A DNA stretch of 64,000 nucleotides from Holdemanella porci (GTDB lineage: Bacteria; Bacillota_I; Bacilli_A; Erysipelotrichales; Erysipelotrichaceae): the NCBI RefSeq assembly GCF_019052655.1, contig NZ_JAHQVB010000004.1, forward strand, positions 1 through 64,000, in the 5' to 3' direction. Positions 35,435 through 44,638 of the stretch are shown here, piece after piece; the first letter of the stretch is position 1, and each line of letters opens with the position of its first letter. Made by a program: the position numbers and the translations under genes. The notes below the pieces were generated by a model, which did not search any database, had not been told where the DNA came from, and saw only the letters and a list, made by a program, of their open reading frames with translations.

Positions 35435-36157
35435 AAATTGATCAATATATTTTTGTACAGAATTTGTCATTTCTTTTGAAAAATCCGAATTGTATTTTCG
35501 TTTACAGAAAGCTATTGCCCATTCGTTTAATGTTTTATTTCCAGCTTTATATTCATACATATTTTTTAATTCCTGTTGGTCTTTTCTATGATATTGATCA
35601 ACACAAACAATATCTTCTAATTGACAACGTTTTGGTTTTTGTCTTTTAAAATGATCCTCTGCAGGATATCCAAGTACTAACATGCATACAGGGACTACAT
35701 ACTCACTTAGATTTAATGATTCTCTATGTAAATCATGCTGCTCTAAAATATCACCTATGTAACAAGATCCGATTCCTAAACTTTCGGCAGCTACAACCGC
35801 ATTTTGTGCGGCAATGGTCGCATCTGTTGTGGCTAGTAATAAATCGCCTACGCCTGGTTTTCTAGGACTGCAATTTTCATAATTAAATAAATCATACCAT
35901 TTCTGAAAATCAACACAGAAAATTAAAACCATTTTAGCCTGATTAATAAAAGATTGATTATCACACGTTTTAGATAGCGTTTCTTGTAGTTTCTTATCTT
36001 GTACATCAATGATTGTATACATTTGTTGGTTTCCTGCACTCGGTGCCTGCATGCAAGCTTCTAATATCAATTTTCTTTTTTCTTGGGATATTTCTTTATC
36101 TTTAAAAATGCGACAAGATTTGCGGTCAAATAAACTTTGAATAATTGGATTCATCAT
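35417..36157 (-). CDS. Nitroreductase-family flavoprotein
   Basis: The 246-residue protein opens with IQSLFDRKSCRIFKDKEIS, holds APSAGNQQMYTI (FMN phosphate contacts), and shows ESLGIGSCYIGDI and VPVCMLVLGYPAE, all typical of NfsA/FRP-type oxygen-insensitive nitroreductases. FMN would be used for NAD(P)H-dependent two-electron reductions of nitro compounds, quinones or flavins. The C-terminal extension after residue 165 is the FRP-like arm. Start may be either of two adjacent Met codons. Confidence 0.9.
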   Translation of the reverse strand: MMNPIIQSLFDRKSCRIFKDKEISQEKRKLILEACMQAPSAGNQQMYTIIDVQDKKLQETLSKTCDNQSFINQAKMVLIFCVDFQKWYDLFNYENCSPRKPGVGDLLLATTDATIAAQNAVVAAESLGIGSCYIGDILEQHDLHRESLNLSEYVVPVCMLVLGYPAEDHFKRQKPKRCQLEDIVCVDQYHRKDQQELKNMYEYKAGNKTLNEWAIAFCKRKYNSDFSKEMTNSVQKYIDQFKSEAD

Positions 36158-36195
36158 AAATCCCCTTTCTTTTTGAAAATATTTTACTACAGATA

Positions 36196-36211
36196 TGCTA
36201 TTATTTAAGTA
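36196..36211 (+). promoter_or_regulatory. Extended -10 promoter giving a possibly leaderless message
   Basis: TG-C-TATTAT (36196-36204) is an extended -10 element. Transcription would start 6-8 bases later, at or beside the ATG at 36211. No Shine-Dalgarno sequence lies before that ATG. Confidence 0.5.
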
Positions 36212-37881
36212 TGAAACTCAAAGAAATTAAGAAAAATGCACATAAAAATGTAAAAACTCACTATGCGACCTATTTAGTGTTATGTCTTGCAGCAGTACTT
36301 ATGGGAAGTGAATTTAGTTCGACTTTATCCCTTTTAAAACAAGATAATGCCAAGAGAGTTTCAGGCCTATTAATGCACTCTTCTTTTGTGAAGTCGATGA
36401 CATTTTTACTTCCTGAAGACGTCTTTGGTACGACCAACGGTGTATTTGCACATGTGGTAAATGGAATTACTTCAGGATCCTTTGTGAAGACACTATTTTT
36501 AGGTTTATCTACCATTGTTCATTCAAAAGATATTGCGGGTATTTGTTTTGTCGTGATGGGTTTATGCATATCTGTGTTTTATAGAGTGTATATTGTGAAT
36601 GTATTGCCAGTCATCAATCGCAGACTATTTTTGGAAGGAAGAGTTTATGCAAAACTTCCACTTGATCGATTGGTTTATTTAATGCGAATTCGTAAACAGA
36701 TGAATGTTGCGTTTGTGAGGTTAGTGAAATCTATGATTTTAATAATTATGAACTTTACTGCGATAGGAGGCGTCTACTTTTACTATGTGTATTTCTTAGT
36801 GGATTATATCTTAGCTGAAAATCCGACGATATCTTTAAAAGATGCACTTTCTTTATCTCGAAATATGATGAAGGGACATAAGTTGGAATGTTTTAAATGG
36901 CAATTTTCAATGGCTGGATGGTACATTCTGGATGTTTGTACATTTGGGATTAGTGCTATATTTTATTCGAATATGTATCGTATGGCTGTGATGAGTGAAT
37001 TTTATACACTAAGAAGAAAAGAATTTCAAAGTGCTATCTTAAATGATACGTATTTATTTGAAAAACCAAGCAGTGCTTTGATGCGTAATACGTATTCGGA
37101 TGTAATTGCGGCATTGAATGCGAAAAATCCAATAGAAAATGCGTATACGGGCGTAAAAAAATTCTTGTGTGATAATTTTGGGATCATCTTTCATTTGAGT
37201 TCAAAAGAAAAACAATATGAAAGATATACCTATAATAAAATGGAAGCTGAAACTATGATTACCGAAGTGTATTTATTATGTTATCCAGTAAGGCTATCTC
37301 CAATTGAAGAGGAGTATAAGAAGTCAAATCTTCGTGTTTTACATCCAAATCGAAATTATACAGTAACATCTATTTTAGTCTGTTTCTTCTTTATGTGTTT
37401 TGTCGGATGGATCTGGGAAGTGAGTCTATCTATGATTAGCTATGGATGTTTTGTGAATCGCGGAGTTTTACATGGTCCGTGGATTCCTATTTATGGTTTT
37501 GGCTGTGTTTTAATTTTACTTTTATTAAAACGATTTAGAATGCGCCCCAAAGTTGAATTTAGTATGGCCGTACTTCTTTGTGGATGTATTGAATACTTTA
37601 CTGGTTTCTTTTTAGAGCTTACGCATAATGGTCAAAAATGGTGGGATTATACAGGCTACTTCTTAAATCTTCATGGAAGAATTTGTGCGGAAGGCTTATT
37701 GGTGTTTGGCATTGGTGGTATGGCTTTTGTCTATGTGATTGCGCCATTAATTGATAACTGGGTTAAAGAACACTTAAATAAAAAATTATCTGCGGCATGT
37801 TTGGTTTTACTTCTTTTATTTGGTGCAGATGTTGTTTATTCGCACTTTGAACCTAATGTAGGAGAAGGTGTGACTCAATGA
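36211..37881 (+). CDS. Polytopic membrane protein: DUF975-like half plus ABC_trans_CmpB-like C-terminus
   Basis: The 556-residue protein has two membrane regions. The first (about 1-290) starts MKLKEIKKNAHKNVKTHYATYLVL, like the DUF975 family of integral membrane proteins. The second (about 385-540) has the PF06541-type pattern VGWIWEVSLSMIS, FVNRGVLHGPWIPIYG and EYFTGFFLE, ending in DYTGYFLNLHGRIC. Such C-termini are called putative ABC transporter permeases though they lack an ATPase. There is no RBS before the ATG (see the -10 element). Function unknown. Confidence 0.8.
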   Translation: MKLKEIKKNAHKNVKTHYATYLVLCLAAVLMGSEFSSTLSLLKQDNAKRVSGLLMHSSFVKSMTFLLPEDVFGTTNGVFAHVVNGITSGSFVKTLFLGLSTIVHSKDIAGICFVVMGLCISVFYRVYIVNVLPVINRRLFLEGRVYAKLPLDRLVYLMRIRKQMNVAFVRLVKSMILIIMNFTAIGGVYFYYVYFLVDYILAENPTISLKDALSLSRNMMKGHKLECFKWQFSMAGWYILDVCTFGISAIFYSNMYRMAVMSEFYTLRRKEFQSAILNDTYLFEKPSSALMRNTYSDVIAALNAKNPIENAYTGVKKFLCDNFGIIFHLSSKEKQYERYTYNKMEAETMITEVYLLCYPVRLSPIEEEYKKSNLRVLHPNRNYTVTSILVCFFFMCFVGWIWEVSLSMISYGCFVNRGVLHGPWIPIYGFGCVLILLLLKRFRMRPKVEFSMAVLLCGCIEYFTGFFLELTHNGQKWWDYTGYFLNLHGRICAEGLLVFGIGGMAFVYVIAPLIDNWVKEHLNKKLSAACLVLLLLFGADVVYSHFEPNVGEGVTQ

Positions 37882-38188
37882 TAAAAAAGTAAAATGGAAA
37901 TCAAATCAAGATGATTGCGATCATTGCGATGTTTATGGATCATTTCGCAACTACATTTTATCCGAATTATGAAAAGTATTGGTGGCTTTTATTGATTCAT
38001 TTAATTGGACGAGTGGCAGCACCTATCATGTAGTTTATGGTTTGTTGCAGTTCGGAATTGTTTTAGTATATCCGATTATGTCTTTATATGATGGAACAAG
38101 AGGAAAGAGTACATTTATGAAATGGTTTTTTTATTGGTTCTATGTGGGACATTTAGTTTTATGTGGATTGATTCGTGTAATGATGTAG
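37879..38188 (+). pseudogene. traX-like membrane acetyltransferase remnant
   Basis: One frame gives NGNQIKMIAIIAMFMDHFAT and LIHLIGRVAAPIM, then a TAG. A second frame gives FGIVLVYPIMSLYDGTRGK and WFFYWFYVGHLVLCGLIRVMM. These are the first and last parts of TraX-family proteins, which acetylate pilin or are chromosomal homologues. The central helices are missing and the frame is broken, so it is not functional. Confidence 0.8.
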
Positions 38189-38196
38189 AGGGAAAA

Positions 38197-38733
38197 ATGA
38201 AAATATTAATTTTTGGGATGTGTAACATTGGAAAGAGCACTGTTGGTGAGTTCTTGGCAAGGAAATTAGGTTACGACTTTATCGATATGGATGCGAAAAT
38301 CAAAGAAAAGTATGGAACAATGCTTGGTTTTCAAGATGAATATAGTGATCAATATGAACGTGATGAATTGCGTGCAGAAATGATTTCATCTTGGATCAAA
38401 GAAAATGAAAATGTAGTCATTGCCCTAAGTCCTATTGCGTATTTAGATGCATATGAAGATTTCTTTGAAGATTCAGATATTATTTGTTTCGACTTAACAG
38501 ATCGAACTGAAAATGTTTTTAAACGCTTGGAATTTACGGATGATAATGACAATCTTTTGCACATCCCTCAATCGTATCTAAATAAGCATAAGGCATATTA
38601 TATGAGAGAAATACAGGCGGATTTTGATTATTTCCATACTTTATATGCATCCAAAATGGATTCGATTTCAATGGATGGTAAAAGCTTAGATGGAATTGTT
38701 GAGGATATATGCAAGAAATATAAATTAGTCTAA
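38197..38733 (+). CDS. P-loop small-molecule kinase-like protein
   Basis: The 178-residue protein has the Walker A motif GMCNIGKST and the start MKILIFGMCNIGKSTVGEFLARKLGYDFIDMD (cut here to its key parts), resembling shikimate kinase or AAA_33 nucleotide kinases. The shikimate-binding GG-motif and the Arg lid of AroK are not evident, so AroK is unlikely. A start at 38197 has GAGGG just upstream; the upstream frame belongs to the traX remnant. The substrate is unknown. Confidence 0.75.
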   Translation: MKILIFGMCNIGKSTVGEFLARKLGYDFIDMDAKIKEKYGTMLGFQDEYSDQYERDELRAEMISSWIKENENVVIALSPIAYLDAYEDFFEDSDIICFDLTDRTENVFKRLEFTDDNDNLLHIPQSYLNKHKAYYMREIQADFDYFHTLYASKMDSISMDGKSLDGIVEDICKKYKLV

Positions 38734-38763
38734 GATTGTGATATAATCAATGGGCAAGTAAAA

Positions 38764-38842
38764 ACATACATGACAGGGGTGCAAATGCTGAGAAAAACCC
38801 TTATTACCTGATCTGGTTAATTCTAGCGTAGGGAGTCATATC
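38764..38842 (+). promoter_or_regulatory. TPP riboswitch (THI element)
   Basis: The conserved blocks appear in order: ACAGGGGTGC, GCTGAGA, ACCCTTATTACCTGATCTGG, and CTAGCGTAGGGAGTCA. The class binds thiamine pyrophosphate. A terminator follows directly, so gene expression falls when TPP is plentiful. A TGATATAAT -10 element lies about 25 bases upstream of the aptamer. Confidence 0.97.
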
Positions 38843-38852
38843 GATTGATGGT

Positions 38853-38874
38853 GGCACTCTAGGGTGCCTTTTTT
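38853..38874 (+). terminator. Riboswitch-controlled terminator
   Basis: GGCACTC and GGGTGCC pair around TA, followed by TTTTTT, between the TPP aptamer and the transporter genes. Confidence 0.9.
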
Positions 38875-38894
38875 ATTTGGAAAGGAGCTAGTGA

Positions 38895-39656
38895 ATGAAG
38901 AAAAATCGTAGAATTGTCATGCCGTTGCTTGTGTTTATTCTAGTGATTGGTGGCTGGGAATTATATGTGCGTGTATTTGATATTTCACTTTATATTTTGC
39001 CAAGTCCATCAAAAATTATCAGTGCACTTATTGAGAATTTTGATATTCTAATGCAACATTCGCTTGTTACGTTGCAAGAATCAATCTTAGGATTGTTGAT
39101 TAGTACTTTCTTTGCGATACTTATTTCAATTTGTATGGATCTATCCAAAACATTTAAGACAAGTGTTTATCCATATTTGATTGTGACACAAACCGTTCCT
39201 ATTATGGTTTTAGGGCCTTTGTTTTCAATTTGGTTTGGATTTGATTTGTTGCCCAAAGTGTTAATTGTCATATTTATGTGTTTTTTTCCGATTGCGATAT
39301 CCTTTACGGATGCCTTGTCACAAGTGAATGAAAAAGAAATCAATTTATTAAAAAGTTTTGGTGCCAATCTATTTCAAATCTATAAAATTGTTAAGATTCC
39401 ATCGGGTGCCATTGGCTTATTTTCAGGATTAAAGGTAGCGGCTACCTATTGTGTGGGCGGAGCTATTGTAGGTGAATGGCTTTCAAGTAGAGCAGGACTT
39501 GGTTATTACATGCTTCGTGTAAAAAACGGATATATGTTAGATAAAGTCTTTGCGTGTGTATTGATGATTATATTTTGGAGCATTCTATTGAATTTAGGAG
39601 TGACTCTATTGGAAAAAATATTATTTCCACATTTACGAAAAGGAGAAAGAAAATGA
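38895..39656 (+). CDS. thiX: Thiamine-precursor ABC transporter permease
   Basis: The 253-residue protein has six membrane helices and the EAA-type cytoplasmic loop (LKSFGANLFQIYKIVKIPSG), as in the SsuC/TauC/ThiX branch. The TPP riboswitch upstream and the ThiY-like binding protein downstream identify it as the permease for a pyrimidine thiamine precursor (inference from context). RBS AAAGGAG lies before the ATG. It overlaps the binding-protein gene by 4 bases. Confidence 0.88.
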   Translation: MKKNRRIVMPLLVFILVIGGWELYVRVFDISLYILPSPSKIISALIENFDILMQHSLVTLQESILGLLISTFFAILISICMDLSKTFKTSVYPYLIVTQTVPIMVLGPLFSIWFGFDLLPKVLIVIFMCFFPIAISFTDALSQVNEKEINLLKSFGANLFQIYKIVKIPSGAIGLFSGLKVAATYCVGGAIVGEWLSSRAGLGYYMLRVKNGYMLDKVFACVLMIIFWSILLNLGVTLLEKILFPHLRKGERK

Positions 39657-40651
39657 AAATTTTAAAGGCAATGTGTGCAGCTGCTGTTGCGTTAAGTTTA
39701 GTTGGCTGTGCTCAAACATCGAATTCTGATAAAGAATTAACAAAGGTTACATTGATGTTGGATTATACGCCAAATACAAACCATACTGGTTTCTATGTAG
39801 CTAAAAACAAAGGATATTATAAAGAGGCTGGTTTAGATGTAGATATTATTGAGCCAGGTGATAATGCGACAACTTCAATGGTTGCGGCTGGAAAAGCTGA
39901 TTTTGGAATCTCTTACCAAGAAGATGTTACGTATGCCCTAACAAGTGAAGATCCACTTCCAATTAAAACAATTGCGACAATTATCCAACACAACACTTCA
40001 GGATTTGTTTCTTTAAAGAGTGCAAACATCAATTCTGTAAAGGATTTTGAAGGAAAAACATATGCAGGATGGGGAGCACCAAGTGAAGAAGCTGTCATTA
40101 AAGCGGTTATGAATGAAGCGGGTGCTGATTTTAGTAAGTTAAACATCGTAGGATCTGATGGGTCTGGTATTGCAGGACTTAGTGATGAAGTTGGTAAAAA
40201 TAAAGTGAACCTTGGATGGGAATTCTATGGTTGGGCTATTATTAAAGCACTACAAGATGGATATGATTTAAACTATATGCCATTAGCTGATTTAGATAAT
40301 CGTTTGGATTACTATACTCCGGTTATTATCACCAACAAAAAGATGATTAAAAAGAATTCAGATACAGTTAAAAAATTTATGGAAGCTACTAAAAAAGGAT
40401 ATGAATATGCGATTGATCATCCAAGTAAAGCAGCTGAAATCTTACATGAGGATGCATTGTCAGATACAGATTTGAAATTCCTTAAAGAAAGTCAAAAATA
40501 TTTAAGTAGTCAATATGCCAAAGATGCAGATTCATGGGGTGTTATGAAAGATTCTGTATGGGATAATTATACAGATTTTATGTATGAAACAGGATTGATC
40601 AGTCAAAAGATTGATGCGAAAGATCAATATACTAACGAGTTTGTAAAATAA
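39653..40651 (+). CDS. thiY: ThiY-like solute-binding lipoprotein
   Basis: The 332-residue protein has a lipoprotein signal peptide (lipobox LVGC, Cys at about residue 18) and an NMT1/THI5-like fold opening with LMLDYTPNTNHTGFYVAKNKGYYKEAG (key part LDYTPNTNHTG). It binds HMP or N-formyl-aminomethyl pyrimidine. I chose the start at 39653 because AAAGGAG precedes it; the frame runs back to 39554 inside the permease. Stop and the next start overlap (TAATG). Confidence 0.92.
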   Translation: MKILKAMCAAAVALSLVGCAQTSNSDKELTKVTLMLDYTPNTNHTGFYVAKNKGYYKEAGLDVDIIEPGDNATTSMVAAGKADFGISYQEDVTYALTSEDPLPIKTIATIIQHNTSGFVSLKSANINSVKDFEGKTYAGWGAPSEEAVIKAVMNEAGADFSKLNIVGSDGSGIAGLSDEVGKNKVNLGWEFYGWAIIKALQDGYDLNYMPLADLDNRLDYYTPVIITNKKMIKKNSDTVKKFMEATKKGYEYAIDHPSKAAEILHEDALSDTDLKFLKESQKYLSSQYAKDADSWGVMKDSVWDNYTDFMYETGLISQKIDAKDQYTNEFVK

Positions 40652-41385
40652 TGAAGCTATATGTTGAAAAGCTAAATCTTGAATTTTCAGGAAAAGAAAT
40701 ATTAAACGATATTTCTTTTTCTATTCAAGAAGGTGAATTTGTTTCCATTCTAGGGCCAAGTGGATGTGGAAAATCCACCATTCTAAATGTATTGGCAGGA
40801 TTAATTGAAGATTATTCTGGCTCCGTATTTGTGGATGATGAACCAATTACAGGTATTAGTAGTCATTTTGCATATATGCCACAAAGTGACTTATTACTTG
40901 AATGGAGAACGATTTTAGATAATGTTTGTTTGTATGGCGAAATTAATCATGATAAATCAATAAGACAAAGAGCTTTAAAAGAATTTGAAACATTTGGTAT
41001 TTCTGGTTATGAAAACGCATATCCATCGAGTCTTTCAGGAGGAATGCGCCAAAGAGCTGCCTTTTTGAGAACTTCTTTGTGTAAAGCGGATATTCTTTTA
41101 TTAGATGAACCATTTGGAGCGTTGGACGTTATTACTCGAAATGATATGCAAGATTGGTTGTTACAATTAAGAAAGAATTATAATCGTACTACTTTATTAG
41201 TTACACATGATATTGATGAAGCTTTATATTTATCGGATCGTATTTTGATTTTATCGAATAAGCCAAGTCATATCTTGCAGGAAATAGACTTATCTAAAGA
41301 AAAGAAATCGAGGGATTGGTTATTTTCACAAAGTGATTTGAAGAAACAAGTTTATGAATTGTTGAAGGGTGAAAATCATGCATGA
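40651..41385 (+). CDS. thiZ: ABC transporter ATPase of the thiamine-precursor system
   Basis: The 244-residue ATPase has Walker A GPSGCGKST (about residues 35-43), Q-loop YMPQSD, signature LSGGMRQRAA, Walker B LLLDEPFGALD and the switch His in VTHDIDEA. It is of the nitrate/taurine/ThiZ type. It is translationally coupled to the binding-protein gene. Confidence 0.94.
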   Translation: MKLYVEKLNLEFSGKEILNDISFSIQEGEFVSILGPSGCGKSTILNVLAGLIEDYSGSVFVDDEPITGISSHFAYMPQSDLLLEWRTILDNVCLYGEINHDKSIRQRALKEFETFGISGYENAYPSSLSGGMRQRAAFLRTSLCKADILLLDEPFGALDVITRNDMQDWLLQLRKNYNRTTLLVTHDIDEALYLSDRILILSNKPSHILQEIDLSKEKKSRDWLFSQSDLKKQVYELLKGENHA

Positions 41386-42094
41386 TGCACATTATCATTA
41401 TTCAAAAGAAATAAATGCGCTACAGAATGAATATGGAATTTCTGGTATTTGTAACGTCGCAAATGAAAAAGAATTTGAACTTGTCCATCAAAAGCAGTTG
41501 TTCTATTCTTGTGGAATACATCCTTGGAATGCAAGTTTAGATACATTTGAATCCATGCTTCCTTTGTTAAAAAAGGCACCTATCATTGGCGAAATCGGCA
41601 TGGATAGTGTATGGTGTGATTTGGATTTAAATATTCAAAAAGAAGTGTTTGAAAAACAGCTTCAGCTTGCACATGCTTTAAATAAACCGGTTATTCTTCA
41701 TACGAAGGGTCAGGAAAAAACAATACTTGAATTGATTCGTAAATATCCAAATACATATGTTGTACATTGGTATGGATGTATGGATTATGTCAAAGAATAT
41801 GATGAAGTGGTATCTTATTTCACGATTGGTCCTTCAATTGGAAAAGAAGAGGAAGTAACGCATTTAGTAGAACAAGTATCTATGGATAAATTACTTATGG
41901 AATCCGATGGTATTGAAGCTGTGAAATGGGCTATTGATAGTGACGATTATATTGCTGCTTTAAAAAATGAAATTACTATGGTGGCTTCGTTAAAGAATCA
42001 ATCGTATTCTGAAGTTGAAAGAATTTTGGATCAAAACTTTTCAAAGTTAAAAAAAAATAGGAGAATTTCTTCTCCTATGCAAGACAGTCATTGA
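41378..42094 (+). CDS. TatD-family metal-dependent hydrolase
   Basis: The 238-residue protein has the metal ligands HYH near the N-terminus (HDAHYHY), GEIGMD, HTKG, HWYG and ESDG, typical of the TatD DNase amidohydrolase fold. It is shorter than E. coli TatD (about 260). I prefer ATG 41378 (GAAGGG upstream) to the GTG at 41369. It overlaps the ATPase gene by 8 bases and is therefore in the thiamine operon, an unusual place for it; a role there is unknown. Confidence 0.88.
   Translation: MHDAHYHYSKEINALQNEYGISGICNVANEKEFELVHQKQLFYSCGIHPWNASLDTFESMLPLLKKAPIIGEIGMDSVWCDLDLNIQKEVFEKQLQLAHALNKPVILHTKGQEKTILELIRKYPNTYVVHWYGCMDYVKEYDEVVSYFTIGPSIGKEEEVTHLVEQVSMDKLLMESDGIEAVKWAIDSDDYIAALKNEITMVASLKNQSYSEVERILDQNFSKLKKNRRISSPMQDSH
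42050..42078 (-). terminator. Terminator of the G3E GTPase gene
   Basis: On the minus strand ATAGGAGAA pairs with TTCTCCTAT and is followed by a T8 run. It lies inside the end of the convergent TatD gene. Confidence 0.8.
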
Positions 42095-43202
42095 ACTGTC
42101 TTTTTATTTGTTCTTCATTCATATTCTTTCCAATAAAGACTAATTGATTGATTCGATCTCCATACTCTTCATCCCAGTTTTGAGCTAGTTGAGGATTGGC
42201 TTTTAATAAATCCATTTGATCTTGTTTTGGAGCTGACGCAATCCATAATGAGTCTTCTGTAAGTGAATTTAATTTACCAGCTTGTTCAAATAAGTAGGCA
42301 GAATCAGGTTGGTTATCAAACCATACGTAGCCTTTGGTGCGAATCACATTCGGATAGTTATTTAATAGATTTGTGAATTTCTTTAAATCCAATGGTTTTC
42401 TTGTTTGCCACACAAAAGTAGAAATTCCATATTCTAAAGCTTCACCTTCGTGATTGTGATGATGGTGTTCGTGTTCTTCGATTTCGTGAATCCAACCAAT
42501 GTTGTTTTGTGCTTTTTCATAATCAAAGTTATGTGTGTTTAAAAGCTCTTCTAAATTAACTTGGCCAAAGCTAGCCTCAATGATTCCGGCATCTTTACAT
42601 AGTTTATGAATGACTGCCTTGATTTCATTTTTCTCATTTTCGTTGACGGTTTCTGCTTTGTTTAAGATAACGGTATTACAGAATTCGAGTTGCTGCATCA
42701 ATAAAGAGTCTAAAGAATCTTCATCTTCACAAGGTTCTAATAAGTGTTTACCACAAGTGAATTCATTTGACAATCTTGCAGCATCGGCAACGCAGATGAT
42801 GTTGTCTAAGTGGAATAGTTCTGGTAATCCTCTAGAATATAGTGTTTCATTGGCGTAAGTAATGGTTTGCGCAATGGGGATTGGCTCGCAAATACCACTC
42901 GCTTCAATGATGATGTAATCAAATTTATTGGATGAGGCTAAGGCTGAGAGTTGTTGTAAAAGATCTAGTTTTAGTGTGCAACAAATACATCCATTGGTAA
43001 GACCTACAACGTCTGTGTCTTCTTTTTGAATTTGTGCATTTTTATCAATTAGTTTTTGATCGACATTGATTTCACCAATATCATTGACAATAATCGCAAC
43101 TTTATATCCTTCTTGATTTTTTAGAATGTGATTTAATAAAGTGGTTTTGCCAGCTCCTAAATAGCCAGTTAATAATAAAATAGGTATCGATTTTCTTTTC
43201 AT
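42075..43202 (-). CDS. G3E-family metallochaperone GTPase (CobW/YciC type)
   Basis: The 375-residue protein has Walker A GYLGAGKT (residues 13-20), the metal-binding CxCC motif in GCICC, a Walker B IIEASG, and the CobW C-terminal domain. A His-rich stretch (EEHEHHHHNHEG) in the middle supports metal transfer, most likely zinc or cobalt. It overlaps the end of the TatD gene by 20 bases. RBS AAGGAGG precedes the start. No Zur or B12 site was recognised upstream. Confidence 0.92.
   Translation of the reverse strand: MKRKSIPILLLTGYLGAGKTTLLNHILKNQEGYKVAIIVNDIGEINVDQKLIDKNAQIQKEDTDVVGLTNGCICCTLKLDLLQQLSALASSNKFDYIIIEASGICEPIPIAQTITYANETLYSRGLPELFHLDNIICVADAARLSNEFTCGKHLLEPCEDEDSLDSLLMQQLEFCNTVILNKAETVNENEKNEIKAVIHKLCKDAGIIEASFGQVNLEELLNTHNFDYEKAQNNIGWIHEIEEHEHHHHNHEGEALEYGISTFVWQTRKPLDLKKFTNLLNNYPNVIRTKGYVWFDNQPDSAYLFEQAGKLNSLTEDSLWIASAPKQDQMDLLKANPQLAQNWDEEYGDRINQLVFIGKNMNEEQIKRQFNDCLA
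42081..42106 (+). terminator. Terminator of the thiamine-transport operon
   Basis: GACAGT and ACTGTC pair around the TatD stop codon, followed by TTTTTATTT. Confidence 0.8.
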
Positions 43203-43261
43203 TTTTAAAACCTCCTTTACTTATTGTATAATATTTGCGATAAAAAGGAGTAAATTTTTTT

Positions 43262-44278
43262 ATGACAATTTTATATACATCTTTCCATATATTGGATTTA
43301 GACAATGATACACTACAAAGAAAAGAGATGCCTGAAGAATTCCAAGGTTTTGTGAAGGAATATATTGAGTATGCGAACTCAAATGAGAAAAATAAAATGT
43401 ATACCATTCATGATGAACAAACACAAGTTGTTTCGTGTATTCGTCAAATGGCATTGAATCAAGAAAAATGTGAAGTTCTTACAGATAGTATTGCAGATAA
43501 GCTTTTGATGAGTGAAAAACTTGCACAAGCAAAAATCTATCGCATGGGTTCTAATGTGAAAAAGGGAAGTTTAATTCAGGCTTTGGTACAAAATAGTAGT
43601 GATGAACTTTTATTTGTGGTTGCTAAAGTGGAACATTCAAAATGGTATGATGGAAGTGATTTATCAAAGAAGTATGGATTTTCAGGAGATAAGAAATCAT
43701 TGTGGAAATCAGCTGTATTTTCAATGTATGAAATTAATTCGCATATAGTATTTAAAGATGTTAAGGCATATTCAGATACTATGGCAAAATATTGGACGGT
43801 TTCATTCTTGGAGTTAGATGAAGCTAGGGATGATGCCAAAAATACATATTCCGCATTTAAGGCCGTGGATAATGAATTGAAGAGCGCTGTAGAACCTGTT
43901 TCTAAAAAGGATTATGTAAAGTTATCTAGTGAATTGCAGAATGTGATGAATACACCACAGCAGTTAAACTACAATCAATGTATTGATAATTTAATTGATT
44001 CGTATTCTTTTAGTGAAGAAGAAATTGAGAAAGATGTTATTAAAGATTGTTTACTAGCGCTTCCTGAACGTAAAAATTTTGATACAGAATTTAAAGTTGT
44101 TCCCGAAAGCTTGAATAATAAACGTACAAAAAAATTCCAGATATCTCAAGGTATTGAATTAACGATTCGTTCGGATGCCATGGAATATCCAGATAAGATT
44201 GTATCGACTGTAGTGGATGGAAAGCGTGTCATTCAAATTGTTTGTGAGGATGATGATACGTATGATGCGTTTGCTTAA
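43262..44278 (+). CDS. Nucleoid-associated protein (NdpA/YejK-like)
   Basis: The 338-residue protein resembles the PF04245 nucleoid-associated family: a start near the N-terminus with secondary structure like FHILDLDN, a segment LLFVVAKVEHSKWYD, and WTVSFLELDEARDDAKNTYSAF. The match is by pattern and not certain. AAGGAG precedes the ATG. It is transcribed away from the G3E gene. Confidence 0.7.
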   Translation: MTILYTSFHILDLDNDTLQRKEMPEEFQGFVKEYIEYANSNEKNKMYTIHDEQTQVVSCIRQMALNQEKCEVLTDSIADKLLMSEKLAQAKIYRMGSNVKKGSLIQALVQNSSDELLFVVAKVEHSKWYDGSDLSKKYGFSGDKKSLWKSAVFSMYEINSHIVFKDVKAYSDTMAKYWTVSFLELDEARDDAKNTYSAFKAVDNELKSAVEPVSKKDYVKLSSELQNVMNTPQQLNYNQCIDNLIDSYSFSEEEIEKDVIKDCLLALPERKNFDTEFKVVPESLNNKRTKKFQISQGIELTIRSDAMEYPDKIVSTVVDGKRVIQIVCEDDDTYDAFA

Positions 44279-44357
44279 AATAAACTGAAAAATTTTTGTT
44301 TGTATAAATACGAAAATAGTGGTTTAATTAGTACATTATTTAAAGGGGGTATTTCAA

Positions 44358-44603
44358 ATGAAAAATAAGAATACATTAACAATTCTATTATACGTTTTTG
44401 CCGTTTTATCGTTAGCTTATACGTGTTATGCGGCAATCCAAGCATATAATACGTTTACTTCATATTACAGTACAAACTTAAGTGTAGTGAATTTGGTTTT
44501 GTACATGATTACGACGTGTTATGAAAGCATCTGCTTTAGTGTGCTTTTCTATGCGTTAGGCGTATTTAGTGAAATGTTTCATAAGAAGGAAGAAGAGAAA
44601 TAG
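44358..44603 (+). CDS. Small two-helix membrane protein
   Basis: The 81-residue protein has two hydrophobic segments (about 8-30 and 42-72) and ends in a charged tail KKEEEK. A promoter-like TTGTAT-17-TTTAAT and AAGGGGG RBS support that it is expressed. I recognise no family. Confidence 0.65.
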   Translation: MKNKNTLTILLYVFAVLSLAYTCYAAIQAYNTFTSYYSTNLSVVNLVLYMITTCYESICFSVLFYALGVFSEMFHKKEEEK

Positions 44604-44638
44604 TTTTACACTGTTTCTTTTTTCTTTAGCAAATGATT

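Noticed and set aside
38197-38733. Naming the P-loop protein aroK
   Set aside because: Only the Walker A region fits; the shikimate-binding and lid residues are not visible.
42050-42106. A single shared terminator for the TatD and G3E genes
   Set aside because: Two separate hairpins, each with its own T run on opposite strands, fit better.
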